Of a stretch of 64,000 bases of DNA, positions 55,828 to 64,000 are shown one piece after another (positions within the stretch are counted from its first letter, which is position 1; each line of letters starts with the position of its first letter). Origin of the DNA: Parvularcula sp. BBD 1991-13 (lineage in GTDB: Bacteria; Pseudomonadota; Alphaproteobacteria; Caulobacterales; Parvularculaceae); NCBI GenBank assembly GCA_001657385.1, contig LYSZ01000008.1:159490-223489 (forward strand), in the 5' to 3' direction. Both the position numbers and the translations under genes were made by a program. The notes below the pieces were generated by a model. The model worked only from the letters and a program-made list of their open reading frames with translations, was not told the DNA's origin and made no database searches.

Positions 55828-56703
55828 GTGAAAGGCATTATTCTGGCGGGGGGCTCCGGAACGCGCCTCTATCCGATCACCAAAGCCGTCTGCAAACAGC
55901 TCTTGCCGATCTACGACAAGCCGATGATCTATTACCCCCTGACGACGCTGATGCTCGCCGGGATCAGGGACATCCTGGTGATCACGACGCCTGAGGATCA
56001 GGGCATTTTCTCACGCCTGCTCGGCGACGGGCGTCAATGGGGCGTTAACCTTTCCTACGCCGCCCAGCCGAGGCCCGAAGGCCTCGCCCAGGCGTTTCAT
56101 ATCGGCGAGGACTTCATCGCCGGCGACAAATGCGCGCTGGTCCTGGGCGACAATATTTTCTACGGCCATGGCTTCGGCAAGCTGCTGGAAACCGCCGCCG
56201 CCCTGACAAGCGGCGCCGTTGTCTTCGGCAGCCATGTTCAGGATCCGGAACGCTACGGCGTCGTGGAGTTCGACGACGGCGGCGCCGCCATCTCGATCGA
56301 GGAAAAGCCGGCCAAGCCGAAATCCAACTACGCCGTAACCGGACTTTACTTCTATGACGAGACCGTCTGCGCGCGCTCGCGCGAGGTGAAGCCGTCGGCG
56401 CGGGGCGAATTGGAGATCACGACGCTGAACCAGATGTATCTCGACGACGGCGCGTTGTCCGTGCAGCTCCTCGGGCGCGGTTACGCCTGGCTCGACACTG
56501 GTACGTATGCGTCGCTTTTACAGGCGGGGCAGTATGTCCAGACCGTCGAGGAGCGTCAGGGGCTGAAAATCGGCTGCGTCGAGGAAGTCGCCTATCGCAA
56601 GGGCTTTATCAACGCCGACCAGGTGCGCGCCTGCGCCGAGCCGCTGATGAAGAGTGGATACGGGAACTATCTCCTGTCCATCCTGGAAGACAAGGTGTTT
56701 TAG
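55828..56703 (+). CDS. rfbA: Glucose-1-phosphate thymidylyltransferase
   Basis: The 291-residue protein is full length for RmlA, which makes dTDP-glucose from dTTP and glucose-1-phosphate. Signatures: [20 protein letters not shown] at the N-terminus, [45 protein letters not shown] and the C-terminal GFINADQVR. It starts with GTG behind AGGGGG. rfbB, C and D are not in this window, so dTDP-rhamnose or another dTDP-sugar must be completed elsewhere. Confidence 0.97.
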   Translation: MKGIILAGGSGTRLYPITKAVCKQLLPIYDKPMIYYPLTTLMLAGIRDILVITTPEDQGIFSRLLGDGRQWGVNLSYAAQPRPEGLAQAFHIGEDFIAGDKCALVLGDNIFYGHGFGKLLETAAALTSGAVVFGSHVQDPERYGVVEFDDGGAAISIEEKPAKPKSNYAVTGLYFYDETVCARSREVKPSARGELEITTLNQMYLDDGALSVQLLGRGYAWLDTGTYASLLQAGQYVQTVEERQGLKIGCVEEVAYRKGFINADQVRACAEPLMKSGYGNYLLSILEDKVF

Positions 56704-56987
56704 CGGCGCGGCGCGCCGGTATCGCGGGGGGCGTCCCCGCGCCCGCCGCCGTCCTTGCGCATCTGACTGAGGGCGATCAGGGTCAGCGTCGGCGCAAAGC
56801 CGTCGATCTGTCCCGTCGGATCGGCCAGTTCCCAGAACGCGAACAGTCCCGCCCAGCCGAACATCGCCACCGCCGCCGCGCCGAGCGCGAGATCGACGAC
56901 GATTTCAAAACCGGGAATGCGGCCGATGGTGAAATCGAGAATGTCGAGGGCGACGGCGATGGCAAGCTTCGCCACGGCGGGGTTCAT
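56700..56987 (-). CDS. Small hypothetical membrane protein
   Basis: The 95-residue protein has one or two hydrophobic segments ([29 protein letters not shown]) and a polar C-terminal tail ([11 protein letters not shown]). I do not recognise a family. ATG 56987 overlaps the stop of the upstream HSL-type hydrolase as ATGA and has a GGAGGCGAGG site inside that gene, so it is translated as the second cistron. Its stop overlaps the rfbA stop by 3 bases from the opposite strand. Confidence 0.7.
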   Translation of the reverse strand: MNPAVAKLAIAVALDILDFTIGRIPGFEIVVDLALGAAAVAMFGWAGLFAFWELADPTGQIDGFAPTLTLIALSQMRKDGGGRGDAPRDTGAPRR

Positions 56988-57889
56988 GCCTCGCCTCCAA
57001 CGCACGATGCGATAAAATCGGCGGTCTGCTTAATGGAGCGGCCGGCCTCGGGAAAGCGCGGATAGAAGATCGGCCAGACATGGGCGAGCCCCCGCTCGAC
57101 AATCATTGCCGAGGAAACGCCGGAGGCGAGAAGTTTTTCGTGCAGCCGGGCCGAGTCGTCATGGAGAATCTCGCTGTCGCTGACGAAAACGAGCGTGCGC
57201 GGCAGCCCGGCGTGATCGCCGTAGAGCGGCGAGGCCAGCGGGTCCGTCGGGTCGGCCCCGTTGAGGTAGCGCCTCGCCCCGCCGGCGAGGTAGGCTTTCT
57301 TGAACATCACGTCGCTCGCCTCGTTACGGTCGAGGGAAGCGCCGGTCGCGGCGAGATCCGTCCACGGAGAGTAAAGGAAGGCGCCGGCCGGCAGGGCGAG
57401 CCCCTGCGCCTTGCAGGACAGCATCAGCGCGAGACAGAGACCGCCGCCCGCCGAATCCCCGCCGACGACGAGCCGCGCCGGGTCGCGCCCTTCGTCCAGC
57501 AGCATCCGGTAAGCCGCAAGCGCATCCTCCACCGCGGCGGGATAGGGATGCTCCGGCGCGAGACGGTAATCGAGGGAGAAGACGTCCGCCCGCGCCTCCT
57601 CGGCCAGCTTGAAGGTCAGCCCCCGGTGGGATTTCGCAGAGCCGAACACATAGCCGCCGCCGTGCATGTAAAATACGGTGCGGCCGTCGGTCCCGCCTCG
57701 GGGCCTGTGCCACTCGCCCTTGACGGGGCCGGCGGAAAGGCTTTCAAGCGCGATCGTCGCCGGCGTCCTGCGCGGGGCGATCTTGTCCGTGTTCGCCCGC
57801 AACAGGCCCGGATCGATGAGGTGTATCGGTTTCGATTTCATGCGCAGCCTCATATAGGCGTTAAACAAGACCGCTCGCAGACCCGGCAT
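56984..57889 (-). CDS. Alpha/beta hydrolase of the hormone-sensitive lipase family
   Basis: The 301-residue protein has the HSL oxyanion motif FYMHGGGYVFG (about 72-82), the nucleophile VVGGDSAGGGLCLAL (Ser near 145), Asp in VSDSEILHDD and His in AHVWPIFYP. It is a cytosolic ester hydrolase with unknown acyl substrate. GGGCGAGGG precedes the ATG at 57889. It is first in a two-gene operon with a small membrane protein. Confidence 0.9.
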   Translation of the reverse strand: MPGLRAVLFNAYMRLRMKSKPIHLIDPGLLRANTDKIAPRRTPATIALESLSAGPVKGEWHRPRGGTDGRTVFYMHGGGYVFGSAKSHRGLTFKLAEEARADVFSLDYRLAPEHPYPAAVEDALAAYRMLLDEGRDPARLVVGGDSAGGGLCLALMLSCKAQGLALPAGAFLYSPWTDLAATGASLDRNEASDVMFKKAYLAGGARRYLNGADPTDPLASPLYGDHAGLPRTLVFVSDSEILHDDSARLHEKLLASGVSSAMIVERGLAHVWPIFYPRFPEAGRSIKQTADFIASCVGGEA

Positions 57890-57973
57890 CCCTCGCCCTC
57901 CCGTTTTCCTGAACGTAGGCGATTGCCCGCGCCCGGAAAAGCCGGCCGCCCTGAGCGCGCCCAAGCCGCGTCC

Positions 57974-60085
57974 CTAGCCGCGATACCGCAGGCCGAAGCC
58001 GAGGGTGCGAACCTCGCCGGGAAAAAAACGGTCCGAACCGAAGGCGAAGTCGGCGCGTTCGGCGTAGAGCGCGTCGGTTACGTTGCGCAGGGTCAGGAAC
58101 GCCGCCAGCCGATCGGTCACAAAAACCTCGCCGCGCAGATGCAGGAGATTGTGGCCGTCATAGCGGCGGGTGTTGGCGGCGTTGGTGAAGTAGGCGCCGA
58201 CCGAGACCCACTCCGCTTCGAGGGTCAGGCGCGCCGCCGGGCGCCATGACAGCCGCGTATTGGCGAGAATGCGCGGCGCGGTGTCGACGTCGTCGCCGCT
58301 GGTGATGTTCTCCCGCGCCGTACCGGGATCGGACCCGGGATTGCGGTCGAAACGATAAGTATGCGCAGCATATGTCACCGCGCTTTGCAGGGTCAGGCTT
58401 TCCAGAAGCGCCAGGCGCGCCTCCGCCTCGACGCCCGCATGGCGCGTGCGCCCGTCGATGACGTTCCGGCCGTCGGCGTCGCGGAAAAAGAAATTGCGCT
58501 TTTCCATCCAGAACCCGGCGAGATCGATATTGACGCGCTCGCCGAGCCTTGCGCGCAGCCCGATCTCGCCGGCATCGATCAGTTCGGGGCGCGCGGCGCC
58601 CTCGGTCTGGCCGGATTGCAGGCGATAAAGATCCGTCGTCTGCGGCGGGCGCGCGCCGCGGGCATAGCTGACATAGCCGTTAAGGGCGTCGGAAAACGTG
58701 CGCCGCACGCTGAATTTCGGACTGGCGGTGACGAACCGATCCACCGCGTCCGGGGGCCGCAGGAAGCGGCCCGCATTGCCCTCGGGGTCGACGGCGATCC
58801 CGTCGCCGGCGCGGTTGTCGTAGTCGTAAATCGTCCCGTCGATCCGCAAGCCGACGGCGACGACGGTTTTCGGGTCAAGCTCGACCTCGCCCTGCGCGAA
58901 GCCCGAGGCGTTCACCGCTCGCACCCGGTAGTCGTAATGGAGCCCTTGCGTGAAGGAAAAGATCGTCTCGCGCGCCTGGAACTCGAACAGGGTTCCTTCC
59001 GTGTACTCCGCATCGAGCCCGGCGATCAGCGAGAGCCGGCCGGCGTCGTGATAGACCGCGCCCTGCGCGCCGACGCTCCAGTGGCTGTTGCGCTCCAGGG
59101 CGTTGGACGGGAGAAAGTGCTGCGGGAATTCCATCTCGTTCCAGCGCGCATAGGGCGTCACCCGCAGTTCGGTCGCGCGCCCGGCGTCGAGCGTCAGCGT
59201 CGATTGCAGGCGCGCGGCCTTCGCGTCGCGATAGGCGAACGGAAAATCGTTGGCGCGGCGCGCCGCCCGGTCTTTCAGCGTCTCGGCGCCGAAGATAAAG
59301 CCCGCCGTTTCCTGCTCCAGATTGTGAAAGGAGAACACCGTGTCGAGGCTTGCCCCCTCGCCGGTCCAGACATGGCGCAGACTGATCTTCTGCTGGTCGA
59401 GGCCGGCGTCCTCGCGGTAACCCGATTCCGAGGTCGCCGACGCGCCGGCGAAAAACCCGTGCGCCCCCGCGGTCCCGGCAAGGCTCCCCTTCCATTTGTA
59501 GCGATCCTCGGTGTCGCCGAAGATTTCGGCGAACACGGAAAGATCTTCGGTCGGTTGCGGCGTCAGCACGTTGACGACGCCATGGATGGCGTTGGCGCCG
59601 TAGAGCGGGCCGGAGGGGCCGCGCACGATTTCAATTCCGCCGGCGAGTTCGTAATGAGCGTCGAACAGCCCGTTCACATTGGCGAAGCCGGCGGAACGGA
59701 TCGGCACGCCGTTTTCAAGGAACAGAAACGAGCCCGCGCCCGCGCCGCCAGTCAGAACGGGCGAGCGGATCGCCGTCAGGTGTTCGGCGCCGGAACCGCG
59801 ATGGAGATTGACGCCCGGCGCGCGCGCCAGCGCCTCGGCGATGTGGTCGGCCCCTACAAGACGCAATTCCGCCTCGTCGAGGACGGCGATGCTGCGCGCC
59901 ACCCGGGAGAGCGGCTCGGCGCGCCGTTCGGCGGTCACGACAATCGCGTCGGCCAAGAGATCGTCCGCCAGCGCCGGCGCGGCCAGAACCAACGCCAGCG
60001 CCTGGACTGAGGCCGGAACCGGGTCCAAAACCGGAGCCAGGGCTGAAAAAAGGCTCCGGATTGCTGGAAAGATCTTGTCTTGCAT
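57974..60085 (-). CDS. TonB-dependent receptor
   Basis: The 703-residue outer-membrane receptor has an N-terminal signal-like region, a plug domain (AIVVTAERRAEPLSRV as a TonB-box-like start, ALARAPGVNLHRGSG, GGIEIVRGPSGPLYGANAIH) and a 22-strand-type barrel ending in LGFGLRYRG with the terminal aromatic. The substrate is not evident; no siderophore or vitamin genes lie nearby. The start at 60085 was preferred because a longer reading is Arg-rich. Energy comes from TonB-ExbBD, encoded elsewhere. Confidence 0.93.
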   Translation of the reverse strand: MQDKIFPAIRSLFSALAPVLDPVPASVQALALVLAAPALADDLLADAIVVTAERRAEPLSRVARSIAVLDEAELRLVGADHIAEALARAPGVNLHRGSGAEHLTAIRSPVLTGGAGAGSFLFLENGVPIRSAGFANVNGLFDAHYELAGGIEIVRGPSGPLYGANAIHGVVNVLTPQPTEDLSVFAEIFGDTEDRYKWKGSLAGTAGAHGFFAGASATSESGYREDAGLDQQKISLRHVWTGEGASLDTVFSFHNLEQETAGFIFGAETLKDRAARRANDFPFAYRDAKAARLQSTLTLDAGRATELRVTPYARWNEMEFPQHFLPSNALERNSHWSVGAQGAVYHDAGRLSLIAGLDAEYTEGTLFEFQARETIFSFTQGLHYDYRVRAVNASGFAQGEVELDPKTVVAVGLRIDGTIYDYDNRAGDGIAVDPEGNAGRFLRPPDAVDRFVTASPKFSVRRTFSDALNGYVSYARGARPPQTTDLYRLQSGQTEGAARPELIDAGEIGLRARLGERVNIDLAGFWMEKRNFFFRDADGRNVIDGRTRHAGVEAEARLALLESLTLQSAVTYAAHTYRFDRNPGSDPGTARENITSGDDVDTAPRILANTRLSWRPAARLTLEAEWVSVGAYFTNAANTRRYDGHNLLHLRGEVFVTDRLAAFLTLRNVTDALYAERADFAFGSDRFFPGEVRTLGFGLRYRG

Positions 60086-60225
60086 GGATTGCCGGCGCCG
60101 ATTGAAGCCTATGGAAATGCGACCGATATTTCGCGACCTGGCCGCAGGTTTCAATAGCGCGAGGCGTCGCAACGGCCGATTTTCCCGCCCGGCGCCGTCA
60201 TAATCTCGCCGTCAGAGCCTCGCCG

Positions 60226-60465
60226 TCAAACCCGGACCGAACCAAGCCGCGCGCCGCACCACGGGCAATGGCGGATCACCACCACGTCCCGCCCGCCATC
60301 ATGGACGATCAGGCCAAACTGGTCGAACGCCTCGTTGTAGGCGACAAGGCTGTCGGGACAGTCGAACGGATCGTCATGGGTCTCGCAGGCCATCTCCAGC
60401 GCCGCCTGCAGGCTCTCGCAGCAAAGGGAGGACGGGTCGGGATGCTGGGTGCGCGTCGTTTCCAT
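60226..60465 (-). CDS. DUF6980 family protein, small and Cys-rich
   Basis: The 79-residue protein has the DUF6980 pattern: LCCESLQAALEMACETH, DPFDCPDSLVAYNEAFDQFG, LIVHDGG and a terminal CPWCGARLG. Six to seven cysteines including a CxxC knuckle suggest a metal site. Function is unknown. ATG 60465 is preferred over a TTG at 60480. Confidence 0.8.
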   Translation of the reverse strand: METTRTQHPDPSSLCCESLQAALEMACETHDDPFDCPDSLVAYNEAFDQFGLIVHDGGRDVVVIRHCPWCGARLGSVRV

Positions 60466-60800
60466 GCTTCTTTCGCTCAACGCCTGTTTCCTGTCGCCTC
60501 TTCCGCTGCGGTGTTTTCACTAGAAGCGGCCCGGTGATAACGACGGCCTGGCGACAACGCCGGTCAGATCACGCTGCGGCGATCGCCCGGCCCTTGCGCC
60601 TTGCCTTATTGCCGGTCAGGCGCCATTTGCCTAACCTGACGATTAACGCGAAAAACGCCCCGCCGCCAGCCGCAGGAACCGACACTAGAGCGGCCTCGGG
60701 CGTGGGGACAGAATGACGTTAAGGACAGAGTGACGTTAAGGACAGAGTGACGTTAAGGACAGAGTGACGTTAAGGACAGAGTGACGTTAAGGACAGAGTG
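60466..60800. other. Divergent intergenic region, 335 bases, dominated by a 17-bp tandem repeat
   Basis: The left part has no recognised gene. The right end, 60706-60801, is a run of 17-bp repeats that includes the trxB ribosome-binding site (separate entry). Confidence 0.7.
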
Positions 60801-60801
60801 A
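60706..60801 (+). repeat. 17-bp tandem repeat (5 full copies plus partial) forming the trxB leader
   Basis: The unit GGACAGAGTGACGTTAA repeats five times (the first copy has A for G in GAGTG) from 60706 to 60790; a sixth partial copy (GGACAGAGTGA) runs into the trxB ATG. Each junction reads TTAAGGACAGAGTG, i.e. a Shine-Dalgarno-like AAGGA followed 5 bases later by GTG. The true trxB ATG at 60801 uses the last AAGGA. Confidence 0.95.
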
Positions 60802-61757
60802 TGAAAACGCGATTGCTGATACTCGGATCCGGCCCCGCGGGCCTGACCGCCGCCATCTACGCCGCGCGGGCGGGGTTGAAACCGGTCCTGGTCCACGGCC
60901 TCCAGCCGGGCGGGCAGATGACCATCACGACGGATGTGGAAAACTATCCGGGGTTCGCCGACGTCATCCAGGGCCCGTGGCTGATGGAGCAGATGCAGAA
61001 ACAGGCGGAACATGTGGGAACCGAGTTCGTTAACGACATCGTCATGGATGTCGATCTGTCGAAGCGGCCCTATGTCCTGAAGGGCGACAGCGGCGAGCGT
61101 TATGAAACGGACGCCCTGATCATCGCCACGGGCGCCCAGGCGAAATGGCTCGGCCTGCCCACGGAACAGAAATTCCAGGGCTTCGGCGTCTCGGCCTGCG
61201 CCACCTGCGACGGGTTCTTTTACCGCAACAAGAACGTTCTCGTCGTCGGCGGCGGCAACACCGCCGTAGAGGAAGCGCTTTACCTCGCGGGCCTCGCCGG
61301 GCGCGTAACCCTCGTTCACCGGCGCGATTCGCTGCGGGCGGAAAAAATCCTCCAGGACCGGCTGTTCGCGAAAGACAATGTCGATGTGGTGTGGAGCCAC
61401 ACGCTTGACGAAATTCTCGGCGACGAGGAGCCGCTCGGCGTCACCGGGGCGCGGCTGAAACACGTTTCGACCGGCGAGACGCGGGAAGTCCCCGCGGACG
61501 GCGTCTTCATCGCCATCGGGCACAAGCCGTCCACGGATCTTTTCGCCGGCAAGCTGGCGATGAACGACCACGGCTATCTCGACACCGCGCCGGATTCGAC
61601 CGCCACCGCCCTGCCCGGCGTCTACGCCGCCGGCGACGTCACCGACGACGTCTACCGCCAGGCGGTGACCGCCGCGGGCATGGGCTGCATGGCGGCGCTG
61701 GAAGCGGAGAAATACCTCGCCGCGCTCGAAGTCGCCGAAACCCAGGCCGCCGAATAG
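60801..61757 (+). CDS. trxB: Thioredoxin-disulfide reductase
   Basis: The 318-residue protein is full length for low-Mr TrxB, the FAD/NADPH enzyme that reduces thioredoxin. Signatures: LLILGSGPAGLTAAIYAARA (FAD), the redox-active CATCDG (about Cys134 and Cys137), VLVVGGGNTAVEEALYL (NADPH) and the C-terminal GVYAAGDVTDDVYRQAVTAA. The start is ATG 60801, with AAGGA 8 bases upstream supplied by the last copy of a tandem repeat; a GTG at 60798 is in frame. Copy number of the repeat may tune expression. Confidence 0.97.
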   Translation: MKTRLLILGSGPAGLTAAIYAARAGLKPVLVHGLQPGGQMTITTDVENYPGFADVIQGPWLMEQMQKQAEHVGTEFVNDIVMDVDLSKRPYVLKGDSGERYETDALIIATGAQAKWLGLPTEQKFQGFGVSACATCDGFFYRNKNVLVVGGGNTAVEEALYLAGLAGRVTLVHRRDSLRAEKILQDRLFAKDNVDVVWSHTLDEILGDEEPLGVTGARLKHVSTGETREVPADGVFIAIGHKPSTDLFAGKLAMNDHGYLDTAPDSTATALPGVYAAGDVTDDVYRQAVTAAGMGCMAALEAEKYLAALEVAETQAAE

Positions 61758-61844
61758 CCGCGGACGGACACGCGGAGGCGGGCGCCGCCCGGCGTCTTGC
61801 GGGACCAGCCCCCGCGCGGCGCGGACTTTATGCCTGGGCGCGAC

Positions 61845-61869
61845 GCGGCTATGATAAGCGGCTATGATA
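61845..61869 (+). promoter_or_regulatory. Tandem 12-bp repeat with two TATGAT boxes upstream of the epimerase gene
   Basis: GCGGCTATGATA occurs at 61845-61856 and 61858-61869, 13 bases apart. Each copy contains TATGAT, a good sigma-70 -10 hexamer, about 65-90 bases before the ATG at 61934. No strong -35 stands out. Duplication of a promoter core, giving two overlapping start sites, is possible. Confidence 0.45.
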
Positions 61870-61933
61870 GGATGTGCGGATCACCGCCGCACCGGCCCCT
61901 TGACGACGGGCCTATCAACGAGGTTGCACGCAT

Positions 61934-62911
61934 ATGTCCGCTATTCTTGTTACCGGCGCCGCCGGCTTTATCGGCATGCATGTGGCGGAGCGGCTCCTTT
62001 CCGCAGGGCGCCGCGTCATCGGCGTCGATAATCTTAACGCCTACTATCCGGCGGCGCTGAAGCGCGCCCGGCTGGAGCGCCTCGGCGCGCATCCGGGATT
62101 TTGCTTTCACGAACTCGACATCGCCGATCACGATGCGCTGGCGACCGCGCCCGGCGCGGCGGAGTGCGACGTCGTCATTCATCTGGCGGCGCAGGCGGGG
62201 GTGCGTTATTCGCTGGAAAACCCGTTCGCCTACGCATCGTCCAATCTGACCGGACATCTTTCGGTGCTGGAATTCGCCCGCCACGCGCCCCTGCGTCCGC
62301 GCATGATCTACGCCTCCTCAAGTTCCGTATACGGTAAAAACGCCAAGACCCCGTTTTCCGAACGCGACCGCGTGGATGCGCCGGTCTCGCTTTATGCGGC
62401 GACGAAGCGCGCCGACGAGCTGATGAGCGAGGCTTATGCGCGCCTTTACGGCATGGAGTTGATCGGGCTGCGCTTTTTTACCGTCTACGGACCGTGGGGA
62501 CGCCCCGACATGGGGTACTGGCTGTTCGCCGAGCGCATTCTGGCGGGCGAGCCGATCAGGATTTTCAACAATGGCGACATGCAGCGCGACTTCACCTATA
62601 TCGACGACATCGTTTCCGGCGTCGTCTCCACCGCGCTTGAACCGTTCCGTCCGACCGGCGACGCGCCGCACCGGATTTACAATATCGGGAATAACAGGCC
62701 GGTCGCGCTGATGCGTTTCATCGAGATCCTGGAAGAGGCGATCGGCAGGACGGCGCGCAAGGAATTCCTGCCGATGCAGCCGGGCGACGTCTACGCCACC
62801 TATGCCGACATCACCGCGCTTTCACAGGATTACGGCTTCGCGCCGACCACCTCCCTGGAGGAGGGCATCCCAAAGTTCATCGAATGGTTTAAAGCCTACA
62901 AGGGCGTTTGA
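61934..62911 (+). CDS. NAD-dependent sugar-nucleotide epimerase (UDP-glucuronate 4-epimerase-like)
   Basis: The 325-residue extended SDR has ILVTGAAGFIGMHVAERLL (GxxGxxG), IGVDNLNAYYPAALKRARL and HLAAQAGVRYSLENPFAYA, which are hallmarks of UDP-glucuronate 4-epimerases, then YASSSSVYG, YAATKRADELM (YxxxK) and LRFFTVYGPWGRPDM. The expected product is UDP-galacturonate for polysaccharide or LPS core. GAGG precedes the ATG. It stands apart from the main glycan clusters but fits them functionally. Confidence 0.92.
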   Translation: MSAILVTGAAGFIGMHVAERLLSAGRRVIGVDNLNAYYPAALKRARLERLGAHPGFCFHELDIADHDALATAPGAAECDVVIHLAAQAGVRYSLENPFAYASSNLTGHLSVLEFARHAPLRPRMIYASSSSVYGKNAKTPFSERDRVDAPVSLYAATKRADELMSEAYARLYGMELIGLRFFTVYGPWGRPDMGYWLFAERILAGEPIRIFNNGDMQRDFTYIDDIVSGVVSTALEPFRPTGDAPHRIYNIGNNRPVALMRFIEILEEAIGRTARKEFLPMQPGDVYATYADITALSQDYGFAPTTSLEEGIPKFIEWFKAYKGV

Positions 62912-63046
62912 GGCCTGTCGGCGCCTTTCACCGCCCTTCCCGGCCCCGCAAGCGCCAAGCGTCAACAATATCCAAATAAAAACAATCGACTGAAGTCCAC
63001 CCAGGTCGATGTCGGTGGAAAATCGCCGGTTTGCCGTTGCAATTCC

Positions 63047-63082
63047 AGAACATGCGTTCTAAAACCAGAACGATCATTCTGG
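63047..63082. promoter_or_regulatory. Two palindromic operators upstream of the TetR gene
   Basis: Site 1 is AGAACATGCGTTCT (63047-63060, 5-bp arms) and site 2 is CCAGAACGATCATTCTGG (63065-63082, 6-bp arms). Both share CCAGAAC at the left, and their centres are 20 bases apart, two helical turns, so two dimers could bind the same DNA face. They lie 15-50 bases before the TetR start, the usual place for autoregulatory operators. Confidence 0.75.
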
Positions 63083-63096
63083 AGCGATCCGCGCCC

Positions 63097-63687
63097 ATGC
63101 CCCGACAGGACCATGACATCGCCGCCGCCCTCGACGCCGCCAAGGAAGTGTTCTGGCGGCGCGGATATGACGACGCCTCGATCGAGGACGTGGTCAAAGC
63201 CACGGGGTTCAACCGCTACGCCATCTACAGCGCCTTCGGCGGCAAGCTGGAATTGTTCCTCGCCGCGCTTGACGCCTATTACACCGAGCGCCGCAACGCC
63301 TTTCTGGAAAGCCTGAACAATCCTGACGGCGCGCCGCTCGACGCCATTGAAATGATGTTCCGCTGGTCCATCGAGGAAATGGCCGCCCGCGGCTCCGGCT
63401 GCCTGATCTGCAACATCGCCGTTGAAGTGAGCCGCCACGAGGACGTCATCGCGGCCCGCGTGGCGACCTATCTTGAAGAGATCCGCGGCGCGATGGCGAC
63501 GGCGCTGCGCATGGCGGCGGCGCGCGGAGAGTTGAACCCGGCGCTTTCCGTCGAAGCCGGCGCGGCGCTGCTGATCTCGCTGAAGCTCGGGCTCGGCGTC
63601 CACGCGCGCAACGGCGCGACCAGGGAAGACATGCTCGCCGTCGCCGAAACCGCCATGGCTGTCATTAAACGTCAGTTGATCGCATAG
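63097..63687 (+). CDS. TetR/AcrR family transcriptional regulator
   Basis: The 196-residue protein has the TetR HTH in its N-terminus (AAKEVFWRRGYDDASIEDVV then KATGFNRYAIYSAFGGKLEL, about 12-50) and a ligand-binding helical domain (SGCLICNIAVEVSRHEDVIA resembles the TetR_C_16/19 types). It precedes an MMPL/RND transporter gene by 65 bases on the same strand, and two palindromes just upstream are likely its operators. It probably represses itself and the transporter until a lipophilic ligand binds. Confidence 0.93.
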   Translation: MPRQDHDIAAALDAAKEVFWRRGYDDASIEDVVKATGFNRYAIYSAFGGKLELFLAALDAYYTERRNAFLESLNNPDGAPLDAIEMMFRWSIEEMAARGSGCLICNIAVEVSRHEDVIAARVATYLEEIRGAMATALRMAAARGELNPALSVEAGAALLISLKLGLGVHARNGATREDMLAVAETAMAVIKRQLIA

Positions 63688-63752
63688 ACGCTTTTTTATT
63701 AACGCCAAACGCTTTTATATAGAAACTTGTCCTGATCCAAAGAGGGGAAATC

Positions 63753-64000
63753 GTGGAAAGTAAAACCAGAAATCAACTGGACGCGTTTGCGGTCTTCCTC
63801 GCGACCTGGATGATCAGGCTGCGCTGGCTGGTGATCCCCGCCGCGGTCGCCGCGGCGCTCGCGATCGGGCAGAACGCCGCAAACCTTGAGTACTCGAACA
63901 ATTACCGGACGTTCTTTTCCAAGGAGAACCCGGAGCTGCAGGCGTTCGAAACCTTTCAGGGCACGTACACCAAGAACGACAACCTGCTTTTCGTGCTGGA
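63753..64000 (+). CDS. MMPL/RND family transporter, N-terminal part (cut by window end)
   Basis: An open frame starts at GTG 63753 behind AGAGGGG and is still open at 64000 (82 codons seen). It encodes VESKTRNQLDAFAVFLATWM, a first TM helix (LRWLVIPAAVAAALAIGQNA) and the periplasmic start YSNNYRTFFSKENPELQAFE typical of RND-superfamily MMPL/hopanoid-type exporters. It is probably co-regulated with the TetR gene. The remainder lies outside the window. Confidence 0.85.
   Translation, partial: MESKTRNQLDAFAVFLATWMIRLRWLVIPAAVAAALAIGQNAANLEYSNNYRTFFSKENPELQAFETFQGTYTKNDNLLFVL

Noticed and set aside
58361..60010. 549-codon open frame on the plus strand
   Set aside because: It is antisense to the TonB-dependent receptor, which has plug and barrel motifs; composition is that of a high-GC shadow.
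60086..60225. Cobalamin or other riboswitch before the TonB-dependent receptor
   Set aside because: The short leader lacks the conserved B12-box type sequence and room for the fold.

Overview
The window is high-GC, gene-dense bacterial DNA. A TonB-dependent receptor, a DUF2490 outer-membrane protein, several lipoproteins and an ABC-type polysaccharide exporter indicate a Gram-negative cell. The gene families (DUF2793, DUF4870, MbcA/ParS/Xre-RES, DUF6538-type integrase) point by inference to an alphaproteobacterium; I cannot place it more finely.

Layout. 1-7.9 kb holds housekeeping and envelope genes on the minus strand: a carboxymuconolactone decarboxylase-like protein, the yggT-folD-mscS cluster, an S9 peptidase, a lipoprotein and a DUF2490 protein. 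8-12.2 kb is a tight four-gene signalling operon (NarX-like kinase, NarL-like regulator, CHASE3-PAS kinase, lone receiver). 12.6-17.5 kb, between tRNA-Val(CAC) and tRNA-Asp(GTC), is a decayed mobile island: a frameshifted IS256-family element with both inverted repeats, an IstB fragment, an intact Xre/RES toxin-antitoxin pair, an IS3 remnant and a truncated tyrosine integrase next to tRNA-Asp.

17.7-62.9 kb is mostly one large surface-glycan region. A minus-strand operon (18.9-28.6 kb) combines DprE1- and DprE2-like enzymes, a GT2-GtrA fusion, a second membrane-anchored GT2, an FAD oxidoreductase, an isomerase, an epimerase and a GT-C-like membrane protein; this resembles the mycobacterial Rv3789-Rv3792 decaprenyl-phospho-arabinose locus. 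A plus-strand operon (29.0-35.5 kb) starts with a 1409-residue multidomain glycan protein, followed by a radical SAM/SPASM protein and a GT2. An opposing operon (35.5-38.8 kb) encodes a CMP-sugar synthetase-like enzyme, a D-2-hydroxyacid dehydrogenase, an SDR and an SMP-30-type lactonase. Then come a GT2, an FkbM methyltransferase, a KpsMT/Wzm-Wzt-type exporter, gmd and fcl (GDP-L-fucose), further transferases, a DUF2793 tail-fibre-like protein, a single-domain ManC with a divergent AGE-family epimerase (probably the phosphomannose isomerase), rfbA and, further on, a UDP-sugar epimerase. Together these could make nucleotide sugars (GDP-Man, GDP-Fuc, dTDP-Glc, a CMP-activated acid), assemble a glycan and export it.

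Interspersed or at the right end are a CurA-like oxidoreductase, a glycine-zipper lipoprotein, an HSL-family hydrolase, a TonB-dependent receptor, a DUF6980 protein, trxB behind a 17-bp tandem repeat, a TetR regulator behind two clear palindromic operators, and the start of an MMPL/RND transporter cut by the window edge.

The most unusual items are the DprE-type locus, the 1409-residue chimera with its paralogue at 47.4 kb, the possible CMP-activated sugar-acid pathway, and a roughly 30-residue motif shared by two otherwise unrelated glycan proteins.
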